This document shows positions 9,769-22,300 of a stretch of 64,000 bases of DNA, one piece after another. The translations under genes were made by a program, and so were the position numbers. This stretch comes from an uncultured Bacteroidales bacterium (GTDB lineage: Bacteria; Bacteroidota; Bacteroidia; Bacteroidales; Paludibacteraceae): contig ONQO01000007.1 of NCBI GenBank assembly GCA_900319995.1, forward strand, positions 1-64,000, written 5' to 3'. The first letter of the stretch is position 1. Every line of letters starts with the position of its first letter. The notes under the pieces are model-generated. The model made no database searches. It saw only the letters and a list, made by a program, of their open reading frames with translations, and was not told where the DNA came from.

Positions 9769-10680
9769 TTACGATTGAGGTGTTTCTTCGCCTTCTTCCG
9801 GAACGGAAGTGGGAATAGGCCTCGTTTCTTGTACAAAATCATATGCCGTAGTCAAAGCTTGTTCGTTCTCGTCCGGCGTCGGATTCCATTTGGCAAACTT
9901 CACTAAATCAGCCAGATGTAGCATCTTGCTCAAACGATCATAGAGTCCTCTGTCCGGCAGAATCGGTTTCAATTCACGCAGGGTCTCATCGCTGGTTTTC
10001 TCCGTACTATGTACCTCAAACCGACGACCGATATATTCGCGGACTACGTCCGTCAGGTCTGTGTGATACTCTTTGAAGCGGCCTTCTGTCCATATCTTTG
10101 CGGCTTTGATGGCGTCCAATTTCTCCAACGCAACTTCTTCCGCCGGACGGAGCAACTCCGGATTAATCGGTTCTTCAGCCGGTTTACGGCGGGCAAGTAC
10201 CCACATGGTCAGGAAATATCCGCCAATGCCGAGAAGAAGGATGCCGAGACCTAACAGAATCCATTTACAAACGTCCCACCACCAGATGGGAACGTTCTCA
10301 ATGTCCTTGATATCGTTCATCTCCATCATCTCATCTACGCCTTCCGGACGCAAAATGTCGATGGACAGGGATTCCGCATAAACGGTATCTCCGCCGGAAC
10401 TGACTACATAGGGACGGATAGTGTAAGTGGTGTCCGCAAAACTGGTGATGGTCATATCCTGACTCACCTGCACACGTCCGTCTTCCAATACCGTTGTGTC
10501 CGGTTGGGAACTCTTGACAGCCTCCACGCCTTGCGGTAACTGGGAACCGAAGATTGGTAACAGAACTTGCTCGGTCGTGTCATGAGTAACACGGACTTGC
10601 ATGTGTGTCTGTTCCCCAATCACCATTTGCGTCGAGTCGATCGACGCGGAAACAACTATTGCTAAAAGTAAATTAAACAT
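9769..10680 (-). CDS. Bat-operon membrane protein of unknown function
   Basis: The 303-residue protein lies between the DUF58 gene and batA, a position commonly held by an uncharacterised membrane protein in Bacteroidota Bat operons. A short N-terminal signal (1-13) leads into a beta-rich periplasmic part (about 14-125). A membrane helix follows at about 137-160 (VCKWILLGLGILLLGIGGYF), ending in basic residues, then a helical cytoplasmic domain (about 175-290) with DVVREYIGRRFEVHSTEKTSDETL. The topology resembles a shortened BatD. It starts 9 bp after the DUF58 stop. I do not assign an activity. Confidence 0.85.
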   Translation of the reverse strand: MFNLLLAIVVSASIDSTQMVIGEQTHMQVRVTHDTTEQVLLPIFGSQLPQGVEAVKSSQPDTTVLEDGRVQVSQDMTITSFADTTYTIRPYVVSSGGDTVYAESLSIDILRPEGVDEMMEMNDIKDIENVPIWWWDVCKWILLGLGILLLGIGGYFLTMWVLARRKPAEEPINPELLRPAEEVALEKLDAIKAAKIWTEGRFKEYHTDLTDVVREYIGRRFEVHSTEKTSDETLRELKPILPDRGLYDRLSKMLHLADLVKFAKWNPTPDENEQALTTAYDFVQETRPIPTSVPEEGEETPQS

Positions 10681-10689
10681 AATTTGTCA

Positions 10690-11580
10690 TTACATCTTAA
10701 AAAGCCGCATTAATGCCTTTACATAATCTTCGTCGGTCCGTAAACTGACATGGTTGATACCCGTTTTCTGAAACACATTTTCCAAGGCATCTTGCTGTTT
10801 GAGCCAAGCCTTGGCATAGGCTTCCCGAGTGCTGCGAAGCGCGGTATCTGCCCATATTCGCTTACCGGTCTCCGCATCGCTCACTTTGAGTAACCCTACA
10901 TTCGGTAACTCGGCGTCGCGACGGTCATATATCTGAATGGCACTCAGGTCATGTTTCCTGCTGGCAATCACAATGGGAGCAACTCCGCGACCATTTGCGC
11001 TTGGTGTATTATCAAATTGTACATCCATCAGGTCACTAATGATAAACGCAGTACAACGCCGTTTCTGAGCGTTGATCAAGTACTGAAGCGCGGCATTGAT
11101 ATCCGTTCCCTTGTCCTCGGGCTCGAAACACAATAACTCACGGATAATATGCAGGACATGACTTTTGCCTTTCTTCGGCGGAATAAATTTCTCCACCTTG
11201 TCAGAGAAGAATATTACACCCACTTTGTCGTTGTTCTCTATGGTTGAGAAGGCGAGAGTAGCGGCTACTTCGGCCATCGTGTCGCGTTTCATTTGGCTTA
11301 CCGTTCCAAAATTGCGGCTACCGCTGACATCGACGAGCAACATCACCGTCAGTTCTCGCTCCTCTTCATAGATCTTGACGTACGGTTTGTTGAGTCGAGC
11401 GGTCACATTCCAGTCAATCGAACGCACATCGTCGCCCGGCTGGTACTCGCGCACTTCGCTGAAAGCCATTCCACGACCTTTGAATTGGCTGTGGTACTCG
11501 CCTGCGAAGATGTTCCGACTCAATCCGTGGGTCTTTATCTCTATCTTCCTGACTTTTTGTAATAATTCTTCTGAAGTCAT
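10690..11580 (-). CDS. DUF58 domain protein of the MoxR-Bat operon
   Basis: A 296-residue soluble protein of the DUF58 family, which has a VWA-like fold. The early motif GRGMAFSEVREYQPGDDVRSIDWNVTAR, here only cited by its core YQPGDDVRSIDWN near residue 48, is diagnostic. A MIDAS-like DVSGSR follows near residue 88. DUF58 proteins are almost always encoded just downstream of MoxR ATPases and are proposed to be their partners or adaptors. Here the moxR stop is 55 bp upstream, and that gap contains an 8-bp tandem repeat. No signal peptide or membrane helix is seen, in keeping with cytoplasmic action. Confidence 0.94.
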   Translation of the reverse strand: MTSEELLQKVRKIEIKTHGLSRNIFAGEYHSQFKGRGMAFSEVREYQPGDDVRSIDWNVTARLNKPYVKIYEEERELTVMLLVDVSGSRNFGTVSQMKRDTMAEVAATLAFSTIENNDKVGVIFFSDKVEKFIPPKKGKSHVLHIIRELLCFEPEDKGTDINAALQYLINAQKRRCTAFIISDLMDVQFDNTPSANGRGVAPIVIASRKHDLSAIQIYDRRDAELPNVGLLKVSDAETGKRIWADTALRSTREAYAKAWLKQQDALENVFQKTGINHVSLRTDEDYVKALMRLFKM

Positions 11581-11592
11581 AACTTCTTTATT

Positions 11593-11630
11593 ATTACGTG
11601 ATTACGTGATTACGTGATTACGTAATTACG
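11593..11630. repeat. 8-bp tandem repeat ATTACGTG
   Basis: Units ATTACGTG (three copies), ATTACGTA and a partial ATTACG fill most of the gap between moxR and the DUF58 gene. Each unit holds the palindromic core ACGT. This could be spacer DNA or a repeated binding site; I see no promoter motif with it. Confidence 0.85.
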
Positions 11631-11635
11631 ATTTT

Positions 11636-12625
11636 TTAGGGAACTTGAACGGCGTTCAACACCTCTGTAATGATATCTTCCGTCGTTACATTGTTGGCCT
11701 CCGCCTCGTAGGTCAAACCGATTCGGTGACGAAGCACGTCATAACATACGGCACGTACATCTTCCGGCGTGACATAGCCTCTCCTATGAATAAACGCGTA
11801 CGCACGCGCAGCCTTTGCCATATTGATGCTCGCACGCGGACTGCCGCCGAAGGCGATCATCTGTTTCAGATTCTTCAATCCGTACTCTTCCGGCTGACGT
11901 GTTGCGAAAACAATATCAACAATGTATTTCTCGATCTTCTCGTCCAGATAAACCTCGTTCACAATCTTGCGCGCCTTGATGATATCGTCTGTGCTCAGAA
12001 TAGGAAGTACTTGTTTCTGCTCCGAAGATATGTTCTGGCGAATAATCGCTTGTTCTTCTTCTTTCTTCGGATAACCGATTACCACTTTCAGCATGAAACG
12101 GTCCGTTTGTGCTTCGGGTAGAGGATAAGTTCCTTCCTGCTCAATAGGGTTCTGAGTCGCTAAAACGAGGAACGGATTGTCTAACTTGAACGTCTGTTCT
12201 CCGATGGTCACTTGGCGTTCCTGCATCGCCTCCAACAAAGCACTCTGTACTTTCGCCGGAGCACGGTTAATCTCATCCGCCAACACAAAATTAGCGAAGA
12301 TAGGACCACGTTTGATCTTGAACTCTTCGCTTTTCTGACTATAAATCTGTGTACCAATCACATCGGCTGGCAACAAGTCAGGCGTAAACTGAATACGGCT
12401 GAAATTGGCTTTAATGAGATCGCTTAAGGTCTTGATGGCGAGGGTTTTTGCCAAACCCGGCACGCCTTCCAACAATATGTGCCCATCGCTCAACAGACCA
12501 ATAAGCAGACTCTCTACCAGATGTTTCTGGCCTACAATCACTTGATTCATGCCTAATGTCAAGGCATCTACAAAAGAACTCTCGCGCTCCACGCGCTCTT
12601 GCAATTCACGAATATCTACTTGCAT
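11636..12625 (-). CDS. moxR: MoxR-type AAA+ ATPase
   Basis: First gene of the minus-strand Bat operon. The 329-residue product has Walker A GVPGLAKT (about 54-61), Walker B FVLADEIN (about 110-117) followed by RAPAKVQSALLEAMQE, sensor 1 ATQNP (about 150) and the C-terminal lid domain with GGSPRA. These are hallmarks of the MoxR family, AAA+ chaperone-like ATPases that activate or insert cofactors into partner proteins, often with VWA-domain partners such as the BatA and BatB encoded here. No phylum-type promoter was found in the 150 bp upstream, so the transcription start is unknown. Confidence 0.96.
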   Translation of the reverse strand: MQVDIRELQERVERESSFVDALTLGMNQVIVGQKHLVESLLIGLLSDGHILLEGVPGLAKTLAIKTLSDLIKANFSRIQFTPDLLPADVIGTQIYSQKSEEFKIKRGPIFANFVLADEINRAPAKVQSALLEAMQERQVTIGEQTFKLDNPFLVLATQNPIEQEGTYPLPEAQTDRFMLKVVIGYPKKEEEQAIIRQNISSEQKQVLPILSTDDIIKARKIVNEVYLDEKIEKYIVDIVFATRQPEEYGLKNLKQMIAFGGSPRASINMAKAARAYAFIHRRGYVTPEDVRAVCYDVLRHRIGLTYEAEANNVTTEDIITEVLNAVQVP

Positions 12626-12904
12626 TTTTGTATAGTGTTTTGAATAATTATCTTTTCTCTCGTCTTAGGTTTGGCTATACTTGCCTATGATGTTCTATGT
12701 TTACATAGACCGCCTTATTTTCTTCTACAAATTTCGTGCCAAACTTCTCTGTGAAGCCATTTTGCCATCTGTTTTTTATTATCGGCAATATTTTTCTGAA
12801 CTTGAACTATAAGGAGCCTTAATCCTCGTCATCCCATCCCAAATACAACATTCCCGTCCCGTAAACCTTCCTTTTTATCTCGTTTCTCTCCTTCTTTCCT
12901 TAAC

Positions 12905-12937
12905 CAAACTTCCATCAAACCTCCATCAATCCTCCAT
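12905..12937. repeat. 11-bp tandem array F (CAAACYTCCAT)
   Basis: Three adjacent 11-bp units: CAAACTTCCAT, CAAACCTCCAT and CAATCCTCCAT. Same period as the other arrays but unrelated unit sequence. Confidence 0.8.
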
Positions 12938-12961
12938 GAAATATCAAGATAACAACCACAC

Positions 12962-13005
12962 AATCCCGCGTGATTCCCGCGTGATTGCCGCGTTATTCCC
13001 GCGAT
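12962..13005. repeat. 11-bp tandem array G (ATTCCCGCGTG)
   Basis: Four adjacent 11-bp units: AATCCCGCGTG, ATTCCCGCGTG, ATTGCCGCGTT and ATTCCCGCGAT. It starts 25 bp after array F and is GC-rich where most other arrays are AT-rich. Confidence 0.85.
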
Positions 13006-13229
13006 ATTCACTATACGTCAGGCTAAGAATAACGCAAGATTTACCACCTTCGTTCCGCCAATTAGTCATGCGAAATATACAACATTCCTTCCCGCGAAAA
13101 TCATCCCGGACTCTTCAAGTTGCCTTTAATTGCTGATTTTCTTAAATTTCGTACATTTTGCTAACTCTACTTTGCACCTATCTTTAGATAGGTACTTAAT
13201 AATCGTGTACTTTTTCGTAAAGTATGCTA

Positions 13230-13260
13230 TTGTGTACTTGACAAAAAAGCAGTAATTTTG
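13230..13260 (+). promoter_or_regulatory. Promoter of the giant surface protein gene
   Basis: TTG at 13230-13232, a 20-bp spacer, and TAATTTTG at 13253-13260 match the Bacteroidota sigma-ABfr consensus TTG/TAnnTTTG. Transcription should start near 13267, leaving a 5' leader of about 55 nt. A 7-bp-stem hairpin lies 37 bp upstream at 13176-13193. Confidence 0.8.
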
Positions 13261-13322
13261 CAGCCGATAAAAAATGGGCTTTTACAAAGGCTTGGAAAAT
13301 CTTAAATAATTTATAAATAACA

Positions 13323-16300
13323 ATGAAAAAATTTTTATTAAGTGTGTTTGCCCTGCTGGTGGCTGCGACTGCTTTTCCGGCGGACAATTATCAGCTAACC
13401 AACGCCAATTTTGAGGATTGGTCAGGAGCTGCTTTTGATGGTGAGGCGCAGCCGAAAGGATGGAATGCCTCGCATGTGGAGCAGGTGGGAATGAAGTTCA
13501 ATTTCGCCCACAAAGAAACAGGCCGTAACGGCGGATTTTGTTTGATGGTACAAGACCAGGAGGTCGGAGCTTTGGGTATTACCGAAGTCAGCCCAGGTTA
13601 TTTCTCTATCGGAAAGCCTTGGGCATACCTCCCCAGTATTGCCGCAATCAATCAGGCAACGGCCGGTACATCCGGCGGACAGGCTTGGACACATCGTCCA
13701 GACACTATGTCTGTCTGGATCAAGCGTACCGGAAACAACTGGGACAAAGAGGACTTCTATCTCCTTTATTACGCCTGGGTGAAAGAAGCCAAAGGTACAT
13801 CTTACAAAGGCAAGAACGGTAGTTGTACCTCGCATGAGGAGATTAACGAGGAGTCGGATATTCGTATTACCATGAATGGTAATGAATGTAAGACTACTGT
13901 TCCCGGCGAACAGGTGTGCGAAGGTATGTGGCGCGAACGTGCTACTTATGGGCAATGGACCAATATACGTGTGCCTATTTATTATTTGAATGACAACGCC
14001 CCTAAATTCATGAACGTGATTTTCTCGGCGTCCAACTATCCTAACTTCCGCGCCAATAACGGACTTTATGTCGGTAACTCGCTCTATGTGGATGATGTGG
14101 AACTCATCTATTCGTCCAAAATCCAAACCTTGCGTGTCGGCGGCAAGGAATGGAAAGGCTTTGACCCGAATACCCAAGAGGTACAGATCTATTCCGTACC
14201 GGAGGGAACAACCTCTATCCCCGACATCGCCGCTTTCCGCGGAGCAGGCTCATTAACCAACGCCAAAGGAACAACCAAGGCGTTCCCCGGACGACAACTC
14301 AGCGGAAGCGAAATAACGATTACCAAAGGAGATCTTAAGAATACACCGACCGTCATTACTGTCAAATCAGAAGACGGCAAATCCACTACAGTATATAAAA
14401 TCCAGTTCATGACCGCCAAGAGCAGCAATGCCAAGTTGGCGAACATTTACTATACTTATACCGATGCGGACAACCGGTCACAACGCGTCGCTGTTGCTGC
14501 TTTCAACCCAAACAACTACAACTACAAGGTTGAACTGCCTTACGGCGCCAAAGGAAAACCCGTGGTTGAGGCGGAGAAACAAGAGGACGAGCAAATCGTC
14601 TCAATTACACAACCGGCTTCGCTTACAGACAAAGCAACGATTGCTGTTACCGCGGCTAATGGTACTTCGAAAGCTACTTATACCCTCACCTTCGAGGAGG
14701 GAAAACTGGCTGATAATACCCTCAAGGATATCAAAGTAAACGGAAAATCCGTTCCTGGATTCACTCCGACACAGACGATTTATAAAGTGTCGCTGCCTAC
14801 CAATACCACCAAGATGCCTACGGTAGAGGCGGTTTCCGCGTATCCGAAAGGAGAGCAGACGATTACTTACAACGCTCCGGAGGTAATCGATGGCGGCACT
14901 TATACCGTCAGCGTCACAACACCCGGTAATACTGTCGCCAAAATATACCGACTCAACTTCAAACTGGAGGCGTCTTCTTATTCTTTCCTCAAAGACCTGA
15001 AGGCGGGCAACTATATTACGGACTTTGACCCGGAGAACACAACCTACTATGTTAATCTGCCTTTGGGAACATCTTCCCTTCCGGCTATTACTTGGGAGAA
15101 AGGCGATGAGTACCAGACGGTTGTAAAAACAGACTTGCCCGACGGAGCTGTGGATGGAACGGTACGCGTTACCGTTACTGCCGGCAATGGGGACCAGACA
15201 ATATATAAGATTGTCTTCTCTGCCGAGAAATCCGAAATATCCACATTGGCGGGTATCAAAATAGGTGGCGTGGCACTCGCGGATTTCAAAGCGGACGTTA
15301 CTTCATATGACTACCAGTTGCCTGTGGGCACTACAACTCTGCCTGTCATTGAACCGATCGCAAGCGACGAGTTCCAAACGATTGTCGTTACCACCGCCGG
15401 TGTGAACGGAAAAACACGTATATCCGTTACTGCCGGAAATGGTAACATGACCAACTATTACATCAATTTCTCTGTCGCTACCTATAGCGATAACACATTG
15501 GCGAACCTCAAAGTGGAGGGCTACGAGATTGACTTTGCGCCTGAAAAAACAGAGTACTTTGTCAACCTCAAAAAAGGCACTACTAAACTGCCTAACATCT
15601 CTTATACTCTCCAAAATCCGGACTTCCAAACGGCAACAGAGCGTACTTTCTCCGGCGTAACCGGCGATTATAAAGTAACCGTACGTCCTCAGAACGGAGC
15701 CAGTCGCACATATGTTATCCATTTCACGGTCGCTACATCGTCCAATACTGACCTCAAGATGATTTATCTGGATGGTAAACCGTTGGAGGGATTCAGCGCA
15801 GATAAACTGAATTATACACACAACTTGCCCGAGGGCGTCAGCAAAATACCGACTGTCACGTTCGACAAGGCGGAAGATACGCAGCGTGTACTCAGCGTAC
15901 TGGAGAATAAAGTACAAACTATTACCGTAACAGCACAGAGTGGTGCCCAACGGGAATATAAGATTACGTTTGTCGTTACCGTTTCAAAGAATGCCTTCCT
16001 CGATATGATTTATCTGGACGGTAAACCATTAGCCGGATTCAAAAAAGAGCAACTCGACTACACCGTAGTATTGGAAAAGGCTACTTGTCCCGCCATTACG
16101 GTCAAGAAAGCGGCAGGACAGCAGGTAACCATTACGGCTCCTTATGCTGCTGGTAAAGCATATATCAAAGTGAAACCCGAAGATGGAGAAGCAAACACTT
16201 ATACCATTGACTTCCAGGCTGGAGCAGCGGCTACCGTCAGACTCAAGAACATACTTGTCAACAAAGTGGCGCTCGTTGGATTTGATCCCGCTGTCTTGAA

Positions 16301-19300
16301 CTATAAGGCAACTTATGAGAAAGATTTCCCTGCCGTCGAAGGAGTAAAAGACAATAATTCTCAAACCGTAAAAGTGAACTGGAAAGACAGTGTGGCGTGG
16401 ATATTCGTTCAGGACACGCTCGGTAATCAAGCTTCTTATAGCATTGAGTTCACACGAAAACTCCAGAACAATAATGCCTTGGAGGCTATCTATGCCGACG
16501 GAAAACTTATCAGCGGTTTCAAGGCAACGACCTATGATTATTCCTTTGAATTGGCACCTGGAAGCGATTATCCGGTAATTTCCTATAAGGAGAAAGATAA
16601 CTCGCAAGTTGTGTTCTTCGGACAAGTTGAGGACGGCAAATGGGCGATAATCGTACTTGCCGAAGATGGTACACCGGCTACTTATACCGTGAAATACACG
16701 GTTAAACCCTATAACGATGCTACCCTCAAAAATCTCGCTGTGGATGGCGGTTATACCCTTACGCCAGCGTTCAACTCGACGACTTTCGATTATACGGTAA
16801 CCATTGACGAAGGAGCACAGTTGCCAAATCTGTCCGTGGAGACGCGTATCGGACAAACAGTAATGCAACTTGACGCAAGTCAGACACTACAGCAGGTTAT
16901 CGTTTTCGCACAAAGCGGAGAAAGCAAAACCTATTCAATAAATTACGCACGCGTGAAGAGTTCGAATGCGTTACTGGCTGACATACTTATTGACGGAGTC
17001 AGTCTGGACGGATTCGCTCCCACAAAAACGGATTATATTGACACCCTGCCTTCGCTCACGCCGGTTGTGCCAAACGTATTCCCTGTTGCACAATTGCCCA
17101 ACCAGGTAATTACTACTTGTTTCAGCAAACCCAACGGCACAACGAAGATTCATGTGGAGGCTCAAGATGGTACCACGATGGACTATTTCATTAAGTTCCC
17201 GACTCGCAGATCCAAAAATGCAAACCTCGGAGACTTGTACCTCGACTCCGAAGAGGCGGAAATCAGCTTCTCTCCTGATCAGACTGAGTATGAAGTAATC
17301 CTGCCTTACAGCGCTATGGAGTGTCCGAAAGTAATCTACGAAAAGGCTGAGAACGAACAACGTATTGACGTTATTTCTCGTCCGCTTGGACAGAAAACGG
17401 AAATAACGGTTACTGCGGCGAACGGCAATTCGAAAACATATACTATCTGGTTTAAACGGGAAGTGCTCAAGACCAGAAACTTGCTTACGATGATTCGCGT
17501 CGTGGAATTGGAGCAGGAATTAAGCCTCAAGGATAAAGACCAGCGTAATTTCGAAGTGCCGATGCCTTTTGGCTCACGTACTTTTACTATCGAATACAAT
17601 AAGTCCTATGCCGCACAGACTGTGTTTGTTCAGCCCGGAGGTGTCAACCACCCGACCATCATTACCGTCAAAGCAAACAATGGTGACATCGCCGACGAGG
17701 TATATACCATCACACCGGTTGTGCCGAAGGAGGACCCTGCAGTTCTTTCGGATATTCAGGTAAATGGGGTTACTATCGAAGGATTCAATCCTGAGCAATT
17801 CTCATATATCGTGCCCGTTACCGAAAAACCCAAACTGCGCTATACGCTCAGCAAAGGAGCAGAAATCAATATTACCGCACAAACCAGCAAACACTGGCAG
17901 GCGGAAGTGTCTTTCGGCGAGGACGAGAATGTTCGTACCAACGTATATGATGTATGGTATTACTATCCAAACGACGTCGTGCCGAATATGGATTTTGCAC
18001 AATGGTCTAACGCAAGCACCACGACATCCGCAAAGAAACCGACGGGATGGCACGTTCTGGCAGATTTTGCACCGGCTTATAGTTATTTGGGATTTACATT
18101 TACTCCGGGCGATGAAGTAAAACAAGACGGATCGAACCATGTGGCATATCTGCATACGCAATATAATAGTGCTCCTCTTGCAGGCTACGTACCGGGTTAT
18201 ATGACGCTTGGAAATATTGAGTATCATTACCAGCGGTGGGGTAGTAGTGCCTTCTCTATCAGCGGAGGTATGACCTTCCGTAATACACCGGATGAGATGT
18301 CCTACCGTGCAAAGGTGGATCAAGTGAATAATAATGCCCGCGTCCTCTACACCCTCAACGGTAGTGGCGGAGAAGAGACCTTGTTGCAAGAATTAACAAA
18401 AACGAGCGGTTATGTAACCCGCACGATGGACCTGACGCCGGCTAATGCGGTAGCAGAAGAACCGACGCAACTGAATATTACCTTTAACTCCTTTGACTCC
18501 GAGTCCGGAAAGAACGGTACGGCAGGTGGCGAAGCAAAGATGTATGTCGATTGGCTGACGCTAAGCTTCAACCACACGCTGACGTCGATGACGGCTGACG
18601 GCTTCAACGCAACGAAAGAGGGCAATGATTTCTCGGTTACGCTGGACGACCCTGAACGTATTGAGAAACCGATTCTCGCTTTCACCGGTGAAGTGGCTGA
18701 CCAGGCACAACTCATTACTTGGAACGCTCCTACCAAAGATGCGGACTTTGAAATACGTACGGCTTCTATCCGCAACTTCGCTGAGAACGGTACCGACTAT
18801 ACCGACTATACGCTAACGGTAAAACGTCCGCTTGATACTCAAAACAAGCTCAAAGACTTACTTCTCGACGGAGTTCAAATATCAGGTTTTGCTGCGGAGA
18901 AAGTGAACTACTCGGTAGTCTTGCCGGCTACGCGTATCACGCTCCCGGATATTCAACCGGTACCGGCTTCGTCACTCCAAACAGTTACCACGAAGTACAA
19001 TGCTACCGACTCCATAATGACCATTACCGTCAAACCGGAGAAGGGTGCCAATACCGTCTATAAAGTGAAGATTTCTACCAACTGGAGCGACGATACCACA
19101 TTGGCTAACATTACGGCGGAAGGTATGACATACGACCCGGCTGTTCACGAATATGAAATCACGGCAAGTGTGATGCCTCTCATCTCCTTTGACAAGAAAT
19201 CTGACTTGCAAACAGTTACACTCAAAAACGGCGTCATTACGGTTAAGTCTGAAACGGGAGGAACGGGTACTTATACCATCAAATGTGTAGAACCTGCGCC

Positions 19301-22300
19301 CGTCACTTCCGGTAAGATGAAAGAGTTTGCATGTGGAATCAACGTACTGAAAGACCTCGGAGGAAATAAAACGGACAAAACGGAGGCTAAACCCGAAGAG
19401 TATGTCTCTTTTGAGCGAGAATTCAATACCGACTCCGTCGTCTTTGTGCAAGACGAAGAAAAGATGCAGTGGCAGGTGTACGGTACAAATAATGTTACTT
19501 ATACCTGGAAATATCCGACAGCACTATCGGCGAACACCAACTTGGCAGACATCCTCATCGGTGGTGTCAGCTTAGAGGACTTCCAACAGGCGGAACTGAA
19601 CTATCTGGTGGTTTCCGATACCACACTTGTGGTTGAACCTGTTTCGGCAGAAGAGAGACAAGTGGTCAACACGACCGTTGCTCCTGTGGCAGGAGGATCC
19701 GTTTATACGGTGACAGTGACTGCCGCGAACGGAATTGCTACCAAAGCCTATTCTGTGACCGTACGCCGTTCTATGAGCGATATCGCTACGCTGGAAGATA
19801 TCCTTATTGATGGTGTTTCTCTGGAGAACTTCGATCCTGAACAGTTGAACTATACGGTTATTCTCCCGACACCGGCTATAAAAATGGAACAGCCGAAAAT
19901 GCCGAATATTACCTATGTGGCAGGACAGAAAGGACAAACAGTGATCGTTAAAACCGGTGAGCGGAACGGAGATCCTACCACCTTTGAGGTAACCAGCGAG
20001 GATGGTACGCAGAAACGTTTCTATGAATTGACCGTCAATGCGGAACCCAGTCATTGTTCCGACCTTACGGGTATTACGGTCAACGGCGTTTCAATGGATC
20101 ACTTTGAACCCGGACGTCACCACTATTCCGTAGTTCTGCAGACCAGTAAAATTGGTATTGACTATACTTCGGATGATCGCTTCCAACATGTGGACACGAT
20201 TGTAAACGTAGTGAGTGTTGACCATGAGTATCATTATACGCTTAGAGTAACGGCGGAGGATGGTACTTCATCCGACTATACGGTGGAGATATATGTGGAG
20301 AACCAGTCAAACGATGCACAACTGGCAAATATTACCCTTAACGGCAAGAAATTTGAGGACTTCGAGCGTTCGCTCAATAGTGACCTCATATTTGATAGCG
20401 GCAACAATAACTACGAGATTTACCTGCCTTCCGGCACTACTGTGCTGCCTGAAGTGAACGCACAACTTAAAATGACAGGTCAATCTGTTGTTATTACGCA
20501 GAAACAAGAATCCGTACTGCTTGACGTGACCGCAGTGGATGGCGTAACGCATAATGTCTATACGCTCCATTTCCTTGTTCCACTGTCCAAGAATGCTGAC
20601 CTCTCAATGATCTTCCTCAACGGTGAAGAATTGGCAGACTTTGACCCATCATATTACTTCTACCAGATTGAACTGCCCGTCGGCGTACATACAATGCCGG
20701 AAGTGGCAGCACAAAAAGGCGAGGCAAGTCAAACGCTAAAACCGATTGAGATAGATAATAACAAAATGCAAGCCACTATCCGTGTACAGGCGGAAGACCC
20801 ATCCGTCAAGGAGAATACATATGTCGTCCTCTTCCGTCTTACGCAGTCGGACGCAGATAAACTGAAGATGATTTATCAAGATGGACAACCGCTGGAGGGC
20901 TTCAAGCAGAATACCTTGTACTACGCGCTTTCGTTGCCGGTAGGAACAACGGCGTTCCCGGAGTTGTCATGGCAAGAAGAAGACGAGTGGCAGACCATTA
21001 CCATGGAAACGGTGGAATCTACACCGAATACGCTCGTTCGTCAAATCTATGTAACTTCCGAGAGCGGCAAAAAGACCATTTACACGGTTGCCTATACTAT
21101 TGAGAAGTCAGCGGTAGATACACTGCAGATGATTTTTGTGGACCAGAAACAATTACAAGGTTTCGCTCCTCAGACCAACGACTATAGTCTGATGTTGACG
21201 GCGGCTTACGCAAACGAACTCGGAGGCAAAATGCCGATGGTGGAATATATCAGCGGTGATAGTTACCAGACTGTAATGGTTGCACAGATGCCGGAAGATC
21301 AGCTCAGTGGTAAATCGCTTGGATACAAAACGGTGATTACGGTGACAGCACAGACGGGAAAAACACGTATCTATACGATTCATTACCCGGTAGAATTATC
21401 TACAGAGGCAACACTGAATATGATTATGCTGGGAGGCAAAACACTGCCGAACTTCGATGCTGAGCGATTCAACTATAAAGTCGATATCGAAAAAGAAGCT
21501 TCTATACCCGTCGTTTCTGTTATCAAGAAAGAGGATGTACAAACCTATGAGATTCAAGTGCTCGAGGATGTGGTGTATATTAAAGTAACCGCAGAGGATG
21601 TTAATTTCTCGCACACCTATACGCTGACTTTCGAACGTCAAAAATCGAACGTTACTACCTTACGGGATATTGTACTCACGGACGCCAAGGGTGTTGTATT
21701 CCCATCGTATGAGTTCCCCTATCGACCGGAAGTATATAGTTATACCGTTAATTTGAAATATGACGGAAACAAATCACTGGATAGTCAGCTTCCGAAGATT
21801 ACGCCGGTCTTCTATGATCCGGAGCAGAAGGCGGATACGATGAAGTTTAATTTGCCGAACGGCGACATTCAGGTGGATATTACGGTTACGGCGGCGAACG
21901 GAGAAGACCAAGCGGTTTATTCGATAGTCTTCCATTTCGTTAAATCTTCGGATGCTACGCTTCAATCACTTCTCCTGAACGGAGTAGAGTTGGAAGGCTT
22001 TGACCCATCGCAAATGGAATACACCTATGCGCATCCATATGGCACGAAACCGGAGGCATACTTCGGACAAGATGCTGTGACCTACGTACTGAATGATCAG
22101 ACTGCTACGGTAGCGGTCAGCACAGATGAAAACGGCGTTATTCATGTAGTGGTAACGGCGCAAGACGGTGTCACTATACTCACCTATCTCATCTCACAGA
22201 TGACGGCGGTGGATGGCGATAATGCGTTGGCGTGGATTACCATTGACGGGGATACCATCCGTGACTTCGATCCTGAGGTAACGTTCTATACCTATTATGT

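Larger units (their letters stand above)
12626..13322. other. 697-bp non-coding region between moxR and the giant surface protein gene
   Basis: Contents in order: about 280 bp without recognisable signals next to moxR (any moxR promoter must be here); an 11-bp array at 12905-12937; a second 11-bp array of different sequence at 12962-13005; a perfect hairpin ACCTATC-TTTA-GATAGGT at 13176-13193; and a promoter at 13230-13260 reading toward 13323. Short open frames here lack coding character. Confidence 0.8.
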
